Shown: positions 26,283 to 35,561 of the stretch, piece by piece
Position numbering within the stretch: position 1 is the stretch's first letter
Layout of the letters: each line of letters opens with the position of its first letter
NCBI GenBank assembly: GCA_036128855.1
Contig: JAYYPW010000014.1
Location: 62,001 to 126,000, forward strand
Reading direction: 5' to 3'
DNA length: 64,000 bases
From: JAYYPW01 sp036128855
GTDB taxonomy: Bacteria > Pseudomonadota > Gammaproteobacteria > Comchoanobacterales > Comchoanobacteraceae
Notes under the pieces: model-generated
The model's database searches: none
What the model was told of the DNA's origin: nothing
What the model saw: only the letters and a program-made list of their open reading frames with translations
Program-made: the position numbers and the translations under genes

Positions 26283-28178
26283 ATGCCAGAATCAAACTCT
26301 GCCCAAAACATTGGTACCTCCTCTCTTTCCCCAGACCAAGCTTTTTCATCTAGCTCAAATACGATTAATGCTGGGCAAAATTTACACACCCGACTATCCT
26401 CCTCTCCCTTAAATATAGATGAGAACAATGATACTAATGACCAAAACTCCTCCCTACAGCGTAAAGATATTGAACAATTACTCTGTCACTGTGAGCATTT
26501 TGTAGATATTTATAATCCTGATGATGATGTCATAAGACCCTCACCACTTTTAAACGAAGCTTCGCTCAACCAATGTAAAGAGGTGGTAGAATACATGTTA
26601 AACCAAGCATCTTTTTTTCGCTTTTTTAACACTTATTTAGACTCTCTGCCGCATCTCCCCCAATTTATCTGTTTTATAGTCAAGTATACCCCTGAAGATT
26701 CACAGAAAATTTTCTTTGCACGTCTTAAACCTGATCTTTATGTGTCACTCTTATTGCAGAACGCACACAATAACGAATTTTACAATAGTATAAAAATAGT
26801 CATGGATTTGTACCTTTCTGAGAACTCCCAACAAGAGTTACATGGTGACTGTACATCTTTACTAACACTGATATTTGAGTATGTTCAAGATAACCCCTGT
26901 GAATCTACTATACCTATCCTTGAATACTGCTATAGGTTTAATCATCACTCTCCTACACTTAGCCAGTTGTGTGCTCTAATTTTACTTGTCAAAGAGCGCA
27001 ATAATAAACTAATTCCCTCTGATCTGTACGAAGAATATTTAAATAAAATACATGTTGAAAGCGAGTCCAAGGCACTATCTCAACTCCTTATCTACTCTTT
27101 AAATCCCTACTACTCTTTTGACGAAGAAAAGTCTCGTTATTTTCGACATACTAACCACTCATTTGAAACTCTTCTGCGGTATATAGAGGAGAAAAAAAAA
27201 GATAGTAATATGATATCTGATATTTGTGCTCCCGCCTCCCAGTACTGTATAGCACAAGGACATTTAAGACATATCGCCTACTTCAATAAAAAACAACTTG
27301 TCTCTTTTAGTAAGCAAGATCTTCGGCGTGTATTTGCTAATAATACAGATTTCATTAAACTACCTGTGATAGAAGATTTGGGCCTAACATCAGGTGATTT
27401 GGCAGTATACTTATTTTCGTCTAGTTCTTATAAAGATGATGAATCTAATATTTTTCTATTTTTAGAAAAACTGCATGAATTTGTCCAAAAACTTCCTCTG
27501 GAGAGCCAGATAGGTTTTATAAAAAAAACTGCAAGTAAGATATTAGAACTCCTACAGCCTACCTTTGCTGAGTACCATAGACTTGATCCATGTTTCAAAT
27601 TAAGTCAACCCTTTTTAACCATTGTAGACGACTTAATTTGTAGGGGTGCTGACATAAAATATTTACCCGATTTCTATTTGGACCTACCTAGAAAACACCT
27701 ACCACAAAAAACATCTGACTATAGCCAACCAAAGTTTTTATCATTACTTGAAGAGGTAAAGAGTTCGTGGCTGAGGTTATTTTCTCCGACTAAATATGAT
27801 AGAGATTTTAGAAATAGACTAATGCAGTACTTACCACAAATACAATTTGCCAGTACAGCGTTGCAAAAAAAGCATGCATTTACCATTCGCTTTCTAATAT
27901 GCTGGCGTTATCTAAGCTTTTGGCGTTTCATTTATAGCTTTATCTCTAGTAAGTTTGCTAATGCAGAAATTAACCGCGTTCTTGCTGAAAAATACCATCT
28001 ACCTGAGCCCACACGCCAAACTATTTTAAATAGGTCCAACAAAGAAAATCTTACTATCACAAAATCTAACCCACCAAATATTTCATCTTCTTTTCTAGAT
28101 ATGGGGTCACCAAAGGTAAAAAATGATAGACTGCCATCTACATCTGGGAAAACTCATCGTCAACAATACAAATTATAG
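26283..28178 (+). CDS. Orphan 631-residue soluble protein, possible effector
   Basis: I do not recognise a family. The first 60 residues are polar, Ser/Asn-rich and probably disordered; residues about 60-560 look alpha-helical, without obvious repeats, signal peptide or membrane segments except a Trp/Phe-rich stretch near residue 540 (WRYLSFWRFIYSFISS), which could touch a membrane. The last 45 residues are again polar and basic (ending GKTHRQQYKL). Disordered ends around a helical core are common in proteins secreted by type IV systems, but no secretion genes are in the window. Codon use looks like its neighbours. Confidence 0.6.
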   Translation: MPESNSAQNIGTSSLSPDQAFSSSSNTINAGQNLHTRLSSSPLNIDENNDTNDQNSSLQRKDIEQLLCHCEHFVDIYNPDDDVIRPSPLLNEASLNQCKEVVEYMLNQASFFRFFNTYLDSLPHLPQFICFIVKYTPEDSQKIFFARLKPDLYVSLLLQNAHNNEFYNSIKIVMDLYLSENSQQELHGDCTSLLTLIFEYVQDNPCESTIPILEYCYRFNHHSPTLSQLCALILLVKERNNKLIPSDLYEEYLNKIHVESESKALSQLLIYSLNPYYSFDEEKSRYFRHTNHSFETLLRYIEEKKKDSNMISDICAPASQYCIAQGHLRHIAYFNKKQLVSFSKQDLRRVFANNTDFIKLPVIEDLGLTSGDLAVYLFSSSSYKDDESNIFLFLEKLHEFVQKLPLESQIGFIKKTASKILELLQPTFAEYHRLDPCFKLSQPFLTIVDDLICRGADIKYLPDFYLDLPRKHLPQKTSDYSQPKFLSLLEEVKSSWLRLFSPTKYDRDFRNRLMQYLPQIQFASTALQKKHAFTIRFLICWRYLSFWRFIYSFISSKFANAEINRVLAEKYHLPEPTRQTILNRSNKENLTITKSNPPNISSSFLDMGSPKVKNDRLPSTSGKTHRQQYKL

Positions 28179-28275
28179 GTCGAAAAAACTGTTCTTAATC
28201 GTTTTGTTTCTTTTCTTATATTGTATAAATACTCGATAAATGCTAGACTAATCAACTATTTTAAACAATTAAACC

Positions 28276-29580
28276 ATGAAAAAGTCATCTCATCAATTGG
28301 GCTTTTGGGGGCTCTTCTCAATTGTCATAGGCAGCCAGATTGGTTCTGGTGTATTTATGCTTCCTTCTACCTTAGCGCCCTTTGGATATTATGCATTTGC
28401 AGGCTGGCTTACCGCAGGAGCAGGCGCCTTAGCTTTGACTATGGTTTTTGTTAAACTCGTTGAACGCTTCCCTAAAACTGGTGGACCACACGTTTATGCA
28501 CAACAAGCCTTGGGTGTTGATGTAGCTTTCTTTACTGGCTGGACATATTGGGTGATCTCGTCTGTTAGCTCTGTCACTGTAGTTTTGGCTGCCCTAGGTT
28601 ACCTCTCTCCTATCCTTGGTGTTTTATCTCCACACACCTCTGCAGCCTGCCAACTTATGCTCCTTTTTGCAGTGATGGTATTGAATCTTTATGGCGTCGA
28701 CCAAGCAGGTAGCGCAGAAACCCTACTCGCGATCATAAAAATATTCACGTTAATAGTCATTCCTGTTTTCGCATTACTTTATTTCAATGTAGATCATATA
28801 GCTACTTCTTCCTCACTACTTCAAGAAGCCTCTGCTTTGAATTTGACCGGTCAGGCAACACTACTTACACTCTGGGCTTTTATTGGGCTTGAAACAGCAA
28901 CAACCCCAGCTGAATCTACCGTAAACCCAAAATTTACAATCCCTGCGGCTATGCTCAGTGGGACAACCTGTGTGCTCTTACTGTATCTCCTTAATTCTAT
29001 TGCATTACAGGGATTGATTCCGTTTTCTGTACTTGAGCAATCTCAAGCTCCCTATGTCGATGCTGCAAAATTGCTTCTTGGAGGCGAGTGGTCTGCTGCG
29101 GTAGGTGTATTTGCTGCGCTAGTTTGCTTATCTAACCTAAACGCTTGGATATTAACGAGTGGACAGATCGCTCTGGGTTTAGCACAGGATGGTTTTTTAC
29201 CCCCTGTATTCAAAGAATGTAATACCTATGGAGCACCAAAGTTTGGACTCTTTGTTAGCTGTGCCATGATTGCCCTTCTAATTTTAACTAGTATGGACTC
29301 AAGCTTACTCTCACAAGTCATCTATATTATAAATATCTCTGTAACCGCTTTTCTTTATGTATATTTAGTTTGTTGTGCTAGCCTGCTGGTATTACTCTGG
29401 CGGGAAGCAAAGCCATGGTATAATGAGGAATACTATTTTGCCTTATGTGCAGGCTTTTTCTGCTTGTACTTGATCTTTACTACAGCATGGACTATCAATC
29501 TTGTTGCCCTTCTATTCATACTAAGCGGCATACCTATATACTTACTACGCCCAACATGGCATTTAGCAAAACCAGTATGA
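28276..29580 (+). CDS. APC-family amino-acid permease
   Basis: 434 residues, about 12 helices. The N-terminal unwound helix has GSQIGSGVFMLPSTLAPFG (family G[ST]..G.GIF), followed by KTGGPHVYAQQALG in helix 3 and WAFIGLETATTPAEST in helix 6, similar to the arginine/agmatine antiporter AdiC and related basic-amino-acid exchangers. It likely takes up or exchanges amino acids across the inner membrane, which fits a host-dependent cell. The precise substrate is uncertain. The glycyl-tRNA synthetase starts 76 bases downstream. Confidence 0.88.
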   Translation: MKKSSHQLGFWGLFSIVIGSQIGSGVFMLPSTLAPFGYYAFAGWLTAGAGALALTMVFVKLVERFPKTGGPHVYAQQALGVDVAFFTGWTYWVISSVSSVTVVLAALGYLSPILGVLSPHTSAACQLMLLFAVMVLNLYGVDQAGSAETLLAIIKIFTLIVIPVFALLYFNVDHIATSSSLLQEASALNLTGQATLLTLWAFIGLETATTPAESTVNPKFTIPAAMLSGTTCVLLLYLLNSIALQGLIPFSVLEQSQAPYVDAAKLLLGGEWSAAVGVFAALVCLSNLNAWILTSGQIALGLAQDGFLPPVFKECNTYGAPKFGLFVSCAMIALLILTSMDSSLLSQVIYIINISVTAFLYVYLVCCASLLVLLWREAKPWYNEEYYFALCAGFFCLYLIFTTAWTINLVALLFILSGIPIYLLRPTWHLAKPV

Positions 29581-29656
29581 CCAAGCTCCCTCGTAGATGC
29601 TTGTTCATTTTACTAATTTGTGCTTTAATGCAGCACATCTAACTACTTAAGATATC

Positions 29657-31075
29657 ATGCCAGCTAATTCCATGGAACAACTTGTCGCACTTTGTAAACG
29701 AAGAGGTTTTATTTATGCATCATCTTCTCTTTATGGCGGATTACAGGGTTTCTACGATTATGGGCCAATGGGTGTCGAGCTCAAGAAAAATTTACAAAAT
29801 ACCTGGTGGCAAGATATGGTTTATGCCAGAGATGATATGCACGGTATAGATTCAAGTATCTTAAATCACCCAAAAACTCTGCATTACTCTGGCCATGTAG
29901 ATACTTTCTGCGATATGATGGTTGATTGTAGATCTTGTAAAGCACGCTGGCGCGCAGATCATGAAGAAAAGGGGTGCTGCCCTGTATGTGGTAGCAAGGA
30001 TATAACTGAGCCCCGTCCATTCAATCTCATGTTTCAAACTCAGCTTGGACCGCTACAAGATGGCAAGCATATTGCCTATCTTCGCCCTGAAACAGCCCAA
30101 GGTATATTTACAAACTTTAAAAATGTAGTTGATAGCCAATCACCCAAACTACCATTTGGGATTGCACAATCAGGGAAGGCATTTCGTAATGAGATTACGC
30201 CACGAAATTTTATCTTTCGTGTACGAGAGTTTGAACAAATGGAAATAGAGTACTTTGTGCCACCTGAGTTAGATACAAAATGGCATGATTATTGGATTGA
30301 AGAGCGCATCCGCTGGTGGCATGCACAGGGCCTATCCCCCGAAAGACTTTTAGTTGAAAGACAAAATGCAGACGACCTTTCGCATTATGCAAAAGCAACC
30401 ACTGACCTTATCTATGCTTTTCCTCATGGAAACGAAGAACTTGAAGGCATTGCAAATCGCACAGATTACGATTTAGGCTCACATAGCAAAGATCAACAGG
30501 AACTATCTATTCAAGCAAACGTTCAAGAGAATCATGATTCCACCCAGAGGATGGCTATTCAAGACCCACAAAGTAAGTCTTGGCAAGTACCCTATGTCAT
30601 TGAACCTTCATGTGGGGTAGACCGTGGTGTATTAGCTATACTCACCGAAGCCTACCATGAAGAACCTCTCGCAGATGGTAAATCACGGGTTGTATTACAA
30701 CTACCTCCCCATCTAGCCCCAGTTAAAGTTGCCATTATTCCACTCGCTAAAAACAAACCGGATCTAGTTAATCTTGCACGATCTATTCGTCAAAAACTAC
30801 AGAAAGCGTTGCGTTTGCACATCGTATTAGAAAATAGTGGCAATATAGGAAAAAATTATCGACGTCATGATGAAATTGGCACCCCATGCTGTGTGACCGT
30901 TGACTTCGATAGTCTCCAGGAAACTACAACGGATGTAGACTTAGTCAATACGGTCACTGTCAGAGATAGGGACTCTCTGTCCCAAACACGTATATCTATT
31001 GACACCCTTGCATCGTATTTACAATCCACTTATTTTGACTACGATTTTACTCCAGCATCTTTCTCCATTTTATAA
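29657..31075 (+). CDS. glyQS: Glycyl-tRNA synthetase, alpha2 type
   Basis: 472 residues, class II synthetase of the homodimeric type. The N-terminus reads RRGFIYASSSLYGGLQGFYD, a CxxC...CxxC zinc-like insertion follows (CRSCKARW, CPVCGS), motif 2 contains AFRNEITPRNFIFRVREFEQ, and motif 3 is IEPSCGVDRGVLAIL. The C-terminal anticodon-binding domain starts near residue 350 (VKVAIIPLAKN). Most gammaproteobacteria use the unrelated alpha2-beta2 enzyme (glyQ and glyS), so this version suggests replacement by transfer. Neither glyQ nor glyS is in this window. Confidence 0.95.
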   Translation: MPANSMEQLVALCKRRGFIYASSSLYGGLQGFYDYGPMGVELKKNLQNTWWQDMVYARDDMHGIDSSILNHPKTLHYSGHVDTFCDMMVDCRSCKARWRADHEEKGCCPVCGSKDITEPRPFNLMFQTQLGPLQDGKHIAYLRPETAQGIFTNFKNVVDSQSPKLPFGIAQSGKAFRNEITPRNFIFRVREFEQMEIEYFVPPELDTKWHDYWIEERIRWWHAQGLSPERLLVERQNADDLSHYAKATTDLIYAFPHGNEELEGIANRTDYDLGSHSKDQQELSIQANVQENHDSTQRMAIQDPQSKSWQVPYVIEPSCGVDRGVLAILTEAYHEEPLADGKSRVVLQLPPHLAPVKVAIIPLAKNKPDLVNLARSIRQKLQKALRLHIVLENSGNIGKNYRRHDEIGTPCCVTVDFDSLQETTTDVDLVNTVTVRDRDSLSQTRISIDTLASYLQSTYFDYDFTPASFSIL

Positions 31076-31143
31076 TTGCAGATCAGACTAGAAAGAATAC
31101 GCAAGCAATGTTAAACTAATATTATATCCAAGATAAGGCTTTC

Positions 31144-31596
31144 TTGAGCAACTTTCATTTCTATTTTGTCGCCTTTCTGACCCTTGCCGGCCTGTTGCCT
31201 CTACAGATTGTTGTCTTTGGCAACCAGATATTTTTCTTAGCTGGTCAATTTTTTGCCTTTTCTTATATATCCATTATCCTTGCCTTTCTTTCAGGTGTTC
31301 ACTGGGCCTTTGGACTTATGTTACGCAAATGGTTTTTGCATTTAACGAGTATTGTATTGTCTCTAGTTCCATGGGCTGCTTATTTCGCACAAAAGCTAAA
31401 TTATATACATGAATTAGAAACCGTTTGGACTATTATACTCTTAGACACAGTCCTACTCCTTTTTATTGATTACTTTTATTTATACAATCACTATGAGCCG
31501 AGATATCTGAAACTCCGCGGTATAACCACAGGGTTACTTATGGCAAGTATCATCATCATAATCGCCCGTCATGTTGACATTACAAAGTTCAGTTAA
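31144..31596 (+). CDS. DUF3429 membrane protein
   Basis: 150 residues, about five helices, starting from TTG at 31144 with an AAGG five bases upstream. LAGLLPLQIVVFG and IILAFLSGVHWAFGL match the DUF3429 pattern (LG..PF....., A..I..FL.G..WG). Function is unknown; the family occurs widely in proteobacteria as small inner-membrane proteins. It lies 68 bases after the synthetase on the same strand. Confidence 0.75.
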   Translation: MSNFHFYFVAFLTLAGLLPLQIVVFGNQIFFLAGQFFAFSYISIILAFLSGVHWAFGLMLRKWFLHLTSIVLSLVPWAAYFAQKLNYIHELETVWTIILLDTVLLLFIDYFYLYNHYEPRYLKLRGITTGLLMASIIIIIARHVDITKFS

Positions 31597-31648
31597 TTCC
31601 CGTATTATGATACCAAGTATTTATATTCAACTATATTGGCAAAGAGAT

Positions 31649-31670
31649 TACTGCATGTTAACATGCAGTA
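31649..31670. promoter_or_regulatory. Perfect 22-bp palindrome, candidate operator
   Basis: TACTGCATGTTAACATGCAGTA is identical to its reverse complement. With no loop it is a poor RNA hairpin but an ideal dimeric-repressor site. It lies 29 bases before the ATG of the aminotransferase homologue. The central GTTAAC recalls TrpR-type operators, but the flanks differ. Confidence 0.5.
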
Positions 31671-31699
31671 GGTAGCTTAAGGAATTATCAAGAATTGTC

Positions 31700-33028
31700 A
31701 TGAAGACATTAACCTACTCTGAAAACGTTGCTAATCCATCCTGTGCTAATGACAGTATTTTTTTACAAAGAATGCAGCTAAAAAAGGCAGCGGGCTCACG
31801 TGTCTATTGCGACCATGGACAAGCTTATATTGACTTATCTTTTTGCGATACCAATAATATTTTAGGCCATAATATTCAAGCCGTGCAGCAGGCTATACGT
31901 GACTCATATGGCTCTCAACCACAATGCTCAGCTCACTTACTAGAAACCTCTTCGCATCGTGATTTACAAAACTATCTAGCAAATATTTTACCTAGTCAAC
32001 ACTTCCCTTATTTTATGAGCAGCCATGAATCGGTCGCAATGGATATGGCTTTGAAACTAGCTTATACCTACTGGAATACACATGGTGAAAAGCAAAGAGT
32101 CTCCCATCTCGCCTTGGCACATAGCTATCATGGACCTTCGTTTGGAACGCTTGGTCTGAATGCTACCTTACCTGGACTTGATGTATTTAGGCCGGCAGCA
32201 GCGACATGTGAGCACATTCCTTTTCCCCATACTTGGCTGGAAGATGTACAAGTTGAGCAAAAAGAGAAGATCGCCTATGACCGCTTAGCTAGTTATTTAT
32301 CAGAGAACGCCTCTACGGTTTCCGCTCTTGTCATTGAACCCATGTTACAAAGTCTCGGCGGCATGCATCTATGCCGACCTGCATTTCTATCACAGGTAGT
32401 AGAACTTGTACATTCTTATGGAATCTTGATAATCGCAGATGAGCGGTTTACTGCACTATTACGTTGCGGTAGCCTTTTTGCGAGTAATTTACTTGCAATA
32501 GAGCCCGATATTATTGTCTTAGGTAGTTCCCTGACTAATGGCTGCTTCCCTTTTGGCGTCACCTCCCTCAGTAAAAGGCTCTCTGATTCTCTAGATGTGC
32601 AGTTAAATGACCCCCATTTTCTTGAGCTACATGGCTATAACGCCCATAATGCCTCGATCTATGCAGCCTCTGCAACACTAAAGCAAATTAACACCGCAAC
32701 CATGTCTGACCATGTTCGCCAACTACATTTTGTGCATGAAAAACGATTACGAGCACTCACTCAACGGCTTATTGTTGAAAAAGCCCGCTTCATTGGCACA
32801 GTTGCAGCCTTTGACTTTGTTTGTGAAAAGCACAACCTTAAATATCAACTTACTAGTTGGTTCCAAGATGCCTGTGCAAAAGAACGTATTCTTGTACAGT
32901 GCCGCGGACAGACTGTTTATCTTATTCCTCCTCTTTGCTTAAGTGTAAAGGATCTAGAACACATCTATGATAGTATCGAAAAAATCATTGCATCTGTGCC
33001 TCTTGCTTATATAACAGCCTGCTCCTAA
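31700..33028 (+). CDS. Class-III aminotransferase homologue lacking the PLP lysine (BioA-like)
   Basis: 442 residues, BioA-like fold type I. Recognisable are SYHGPSFGTLGL (family YHGDT.G), IEPMLQSLGGM, IIADERFTALLRCGSLFA (family ADE..TGFGRTG.LFA) with the PLP-nitrogen Asp kept, and IEPDIIVLGSSLTNGCFPFG. In active enzymes the last motif is LGK.LTGG with the Schiff-base lysine (K274 in BioA); here S276 stands in that place. The GFGRTG loop is also altered. The reading frame is intact and full length, so this is either a pseudoenzyme or an enzyme with a changed mechanism. A perfect palindrome lies just upstream. Confidence 0.75.
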   Translation: MKTLTYSENVANPSCANDSIFLQRMQLKKAAGSRVYCDHGQAYIDLSFCDTNNILGHNIQAVQQAIRDSYGSQPQCSAHLLETSSHRDLQNYLANILPSQHFPYFMSSHESVAMDMALKLAYTYWNTHGEKQRVSHLALAHSYHGPSFGTLGLNATLPGLDVFRPAAATCEHIPFPHTWLEDVQVEQKEKIAYDRLASYLSENASTVSALVIEPMLQSLGGMHLCRPAFLSQVVELVHSYGILIIADERFTALLRCGSLFASNLLAIEPDIIVLGSSLTNGCFPFGVTSLSKRLSDSLDVQLNDPHFLELHGYNAHNASIYAASATLKQINTATMSDHVRQLHFVHEKRLRALTQRLIVEKARFIGTVAAFDFVCEKHNLKYQLTSWFQDACAKERILVQCRGQTVYLIPPLCLSVKDLEHIYDSIEKIIASVPLAYITACS

Positions 33029-33097
33029 TCGCCCGCTTAACTTTGCACCTACCTTGATATTCTGCTAGGATAAATCACGTTTACTGGAGAGATTTAT

Positions 33098-35488
33098 ATG
33101 TTTACAGTTGGTCTAATTTGTGGTGGTCCGAGTGCTGAGAGAGGGATATCGTTAAATTCGGCAAGATCAGTCCTTGACCATCTCCAGGGCTCTCATATTT
33201 CCGTTCGTGCCTTCTTTGTTGATATTTACTTAGATTTTTATGCTATTGCCACAGAACAACTCTACTCTAACACTCCGTCTGACTTCGATTTTAAACTCTC
33301 ATCAGTAGGGACAAAACTTGATACAGAGATGTTAAAAAATACGCTACTACAATGTGATATGGTTCTACCTGTTATTCATGGCTCTTTTGGTGAAGATGGT
33401 CGTTTAGCAGGCCTTTTCGAACAATGGGGCGTCCCATTTGTAGGTAACTCTAGTCAAGCTAGTGCACGTGCCTACCAAAAAGATCGGGCCCAACTCCACT
33501 TAGCCACAAATAAAATGCCTACGCTACCTTATTTTTCTATCCAGCGCGAAAACTGTCAAAGTAAGGATTTGATGGATTTTTGGTCGACCTATGTTAACGA
33601 TAAAGCCGTACTTAAACCTGCTTGTGGCGGCTCATCTATAGACGTTTATGTTGTAGATAATACCAATACACTATTTGAGCATATACAAGATATGCTTGAT
33701 AGGCATGAGATTATTCTACTTCAACCTTTTTATCGTGGTACAGAGCTAACTATTACTGTTTTAGAGAATCCACAAGGTGACCTTATCGCATTACCAGCTA
33801 CTGCAACAAGGATACTTGGAGATGAAGACAGTATCTTTACTTACCGTGCCAAGTATCTTCCTTCTTACTCAACTCACAACCACACACCTGCTCCCCTCGA
33901 AGTCAGTTATCTAAAAGCTGTTTCTGCGGCAGTAAAAAAAATATTTAAATTATTTGGCTTACGCGACTGCGCACGCTTTGATGGCTGGTACGACGAAGAA
34001 CAAGGTTTTATCTGTAATGATATCAACCCAATGAGCGGACTTGAAGAAAGTAGCTTCTTTTTTAAGCAAGCTGCCTGCTGTGGCTTAAGCCATGCTGCTG
34101 TCTTGTCCTTGTTGTTACGTCGCGCGTGTATACGCCAAAACATCACCCCTCCTAAATCCCTAACCAACTCTAGCGATAGAGTCAACAAAACTAGCATACC
34201 TGTCATTTTTGGTGGTGCAAGTACAGAAAGACAGGTCTCTGTTATGTCTGGTCGTAATGTATGGCTTAAACTGATGCAATCGACTACCTATCAACCTATT
34301 GCATTTTTTCTTGATCGTAATCAGCAGATTTGGGAGCTTCCATACACCCTGGCTTTACATCATACGGTAGAGGAGATTGAGGCTGATTTAGAAACTTATC
34401 AAAATATATCTGCGCCTATACGTTCATATATTCATGAACTAGGAGATCAACTTGGCACCTTCTTACCTTACCGACCTTTTCAAAAGACTCTCAAGCCTCA
34501 ATCCTTATCTCAGTTTGTTGCCCAGTGTTCATCTAGATTTCCTTTCGTATTTCTTGCGTTACACGGTGGTATTGGTGAGGATGGAACAATACAAAAATTA
34601 CTGACTCAAGCCGACATATCATTTAACGGCTCCCTCTCTGAAGCCTCTTATTTATGTATGAATAAATATGCAACTAGGACTCGTTTACGTGACAGCAATA
34701 TTTCTCATGTACACTGTCCAAAACAATTCATTTGGCATGTGCAAAATCTGTCTGAAAAAGGCATTGCTAGCGTAAAATCTCTTTGGTCTGACCTGTGTCA
34801 AGAAACTGGATATAACGGCCCTTTTATCATAAAACCTATGCGAGACGGTTGCTCATCGGGTATTGTAAGGCTTAATTGCTCGAAAGATTTAGAAAATTAT
34901 GCCCAAATGCTCATCAATGCAGTCGACTCGATTCCTGCTAATACCTTTTTTGATCAACCCCAACCTGTTGAAATTGACTCTGACGTTGCACAACTGCTGA
35001 TTGAACCTTATATTCTCACCGATGTTATTCATATTAAAGAACAACAACTATCACATCAACACGTTACAGGCTGGCTCGAATTAACTGTGGTAGTATCTGA
35101 AAAGAATGGTATTTACCAATCCTTAACTCCGAGTATCACTGTTAGTGAATCGGCTGTGCTCTCTGTTGAAGAGAAGTTTCAAGGTGGTACAGGTATTAAT
35201 CTCACTCCCCCGCCGTCTGAACTGGTAGATTCTACTGACTTAACTCATATAAAAGATATCATTATCCAGGTAGCGCAAGCCCTAGGTATTCAACAGTATG
35301 CGCGGATAGACATATTTTTTAATACTTCGACCCGAGAAATTCTCGTCATCGAAGCTAACTCATTACCTGCATTGACACCTTCGACTGTACTGTTTCAACA
35401 GGCACTGTGTGAAAAGCCTGCCTATAAACCTTTAGCATTTCTCGAAAAGCTGATATCAGATAGGTTAGTTGAAGTTGGAGTAAGTTAG
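33098..35488 (+). CDS. Tandem D-alanine--D-alanine ligase fusion (Ddl-Ddl)
   Basis: 796 residues, about twice a normal Ddl. Half 1 (about 1-360): GLICGGPSAERGISLNSARS, HGSFGEDGRLAGLFE, LKPACGGSSIDV, then ARFDGW and NDINPMSG. Half 2 (about 365-796): VIFGGASTERQVSVMSG, LHGGIGEDGTIQKLL, IKPMRDGCSSGIV, then ARIDIFF and IEANSLPALTPST. Both halves keep the N-terminal Glu, GEDG, the ATP-grasp Lys-Pro, the Arg-x-Asp and the metal-binding Asn; half 1 has Asp for the metal Glu, half 2 has Asn in the usual MDK. Ddl makes the D-Ala-D-Ala dipeptide of peptidoglycan. Ordinary Ddl is a homodimer, so this may be a covalent dimer. A GGAG ribosome site precedes the ATG. Confidence 0.88.
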   Translation: MFTVGLICGGPSAERGISLNSARSVLDHLQGSHISVRAFFVDIYLDFYAIATEQLYSNTPSDFDFKLSSVGTKLDTEMLKNTLLQCDMVLPVIHGSFGEDGRLAGLFEQWGVPFVGNSSQASARAYQKDRAQLHLATNKMPTLPYFSIQRENCQSKDLMDFWSTYVNDKAVLKPACGGSSIDVYVVDNTNTLFEHIQDMLDRHEIILLQPFYRGTELTITVLENPQGDLIALPATATRILGDEDSIFTYRAKYLPSYSTHNHTPAPLEVSYLKAVSAAVKKIFKLFGLRDCARFDGWYDEEQGFICNDINPMSGLEESSFFFKQAACCGLSHAAVLSLLLRRACIRQNITPPKSLTNSSDRVNKTSIPVIFGGASTERQVSVMSGRNVWLKLMQSTTYQPIAFFLDRNQQIWELPYTLALHHTVEEIEADLETYQNISAPIRSYIHELGDQLGTFLPYRPFQKTLKPQSLSQFVAQCSSRFPFVFLALHGGIGEDGTIQKLLTQADISFNGSLSEASYLCMNKYATRTRLRDSNISHVHCPKQFIWHVQNLSEKGIASVKSLWSDLCQETGYNGPFIIKPMRDGCSSGIVRLNCSKDLENYAQMLINAVDSIPANTFFDQPQPVEIDSDVAQLLIEPYILTDVIHIKEQQLSHQHVTGWLELTVVVSEKNGIYQSLTPSITVSESAVLSVEEKFQGGTGINLTPPPSELVDSTDLTHIKDIIIQVAQALGIQQYARIDIFFNTSTREILVIEANSLPALTPSTVLFQQALCEKPAYKPLAFLEKLISDRLVEVGVS

Positions 35489-35489
35489 A

Positions 35490-35561
35490 TAGGCACGAGT
35501 GGGATTGAACCACCGACCCTCACCATGTCAAGGTGATGCTCTACCACTGAGCTACGCGCCT
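35490..35561 (-). tRNA. tRNA-Val (anticodon GAC)
   Basis: 72 nt on the minus strand. Acceptor AGGCGCG pairs with CGTGCCT, the anticodon loop CTTGACATG gives GAC, the T arm is GGTGG-TTCAATC-CCACT, and the discriminator is A at 35490. CCA is not encoded. Its 3' end lies only 2 bases from the stop of the Ddl fusion. Confidence 0.93.

Noticed and set aside
31649..31670. The palindrome as a terminator for the DUF3429 gene
   Set aside because: It has no loop and no T-run after it, so an operator role fits better.
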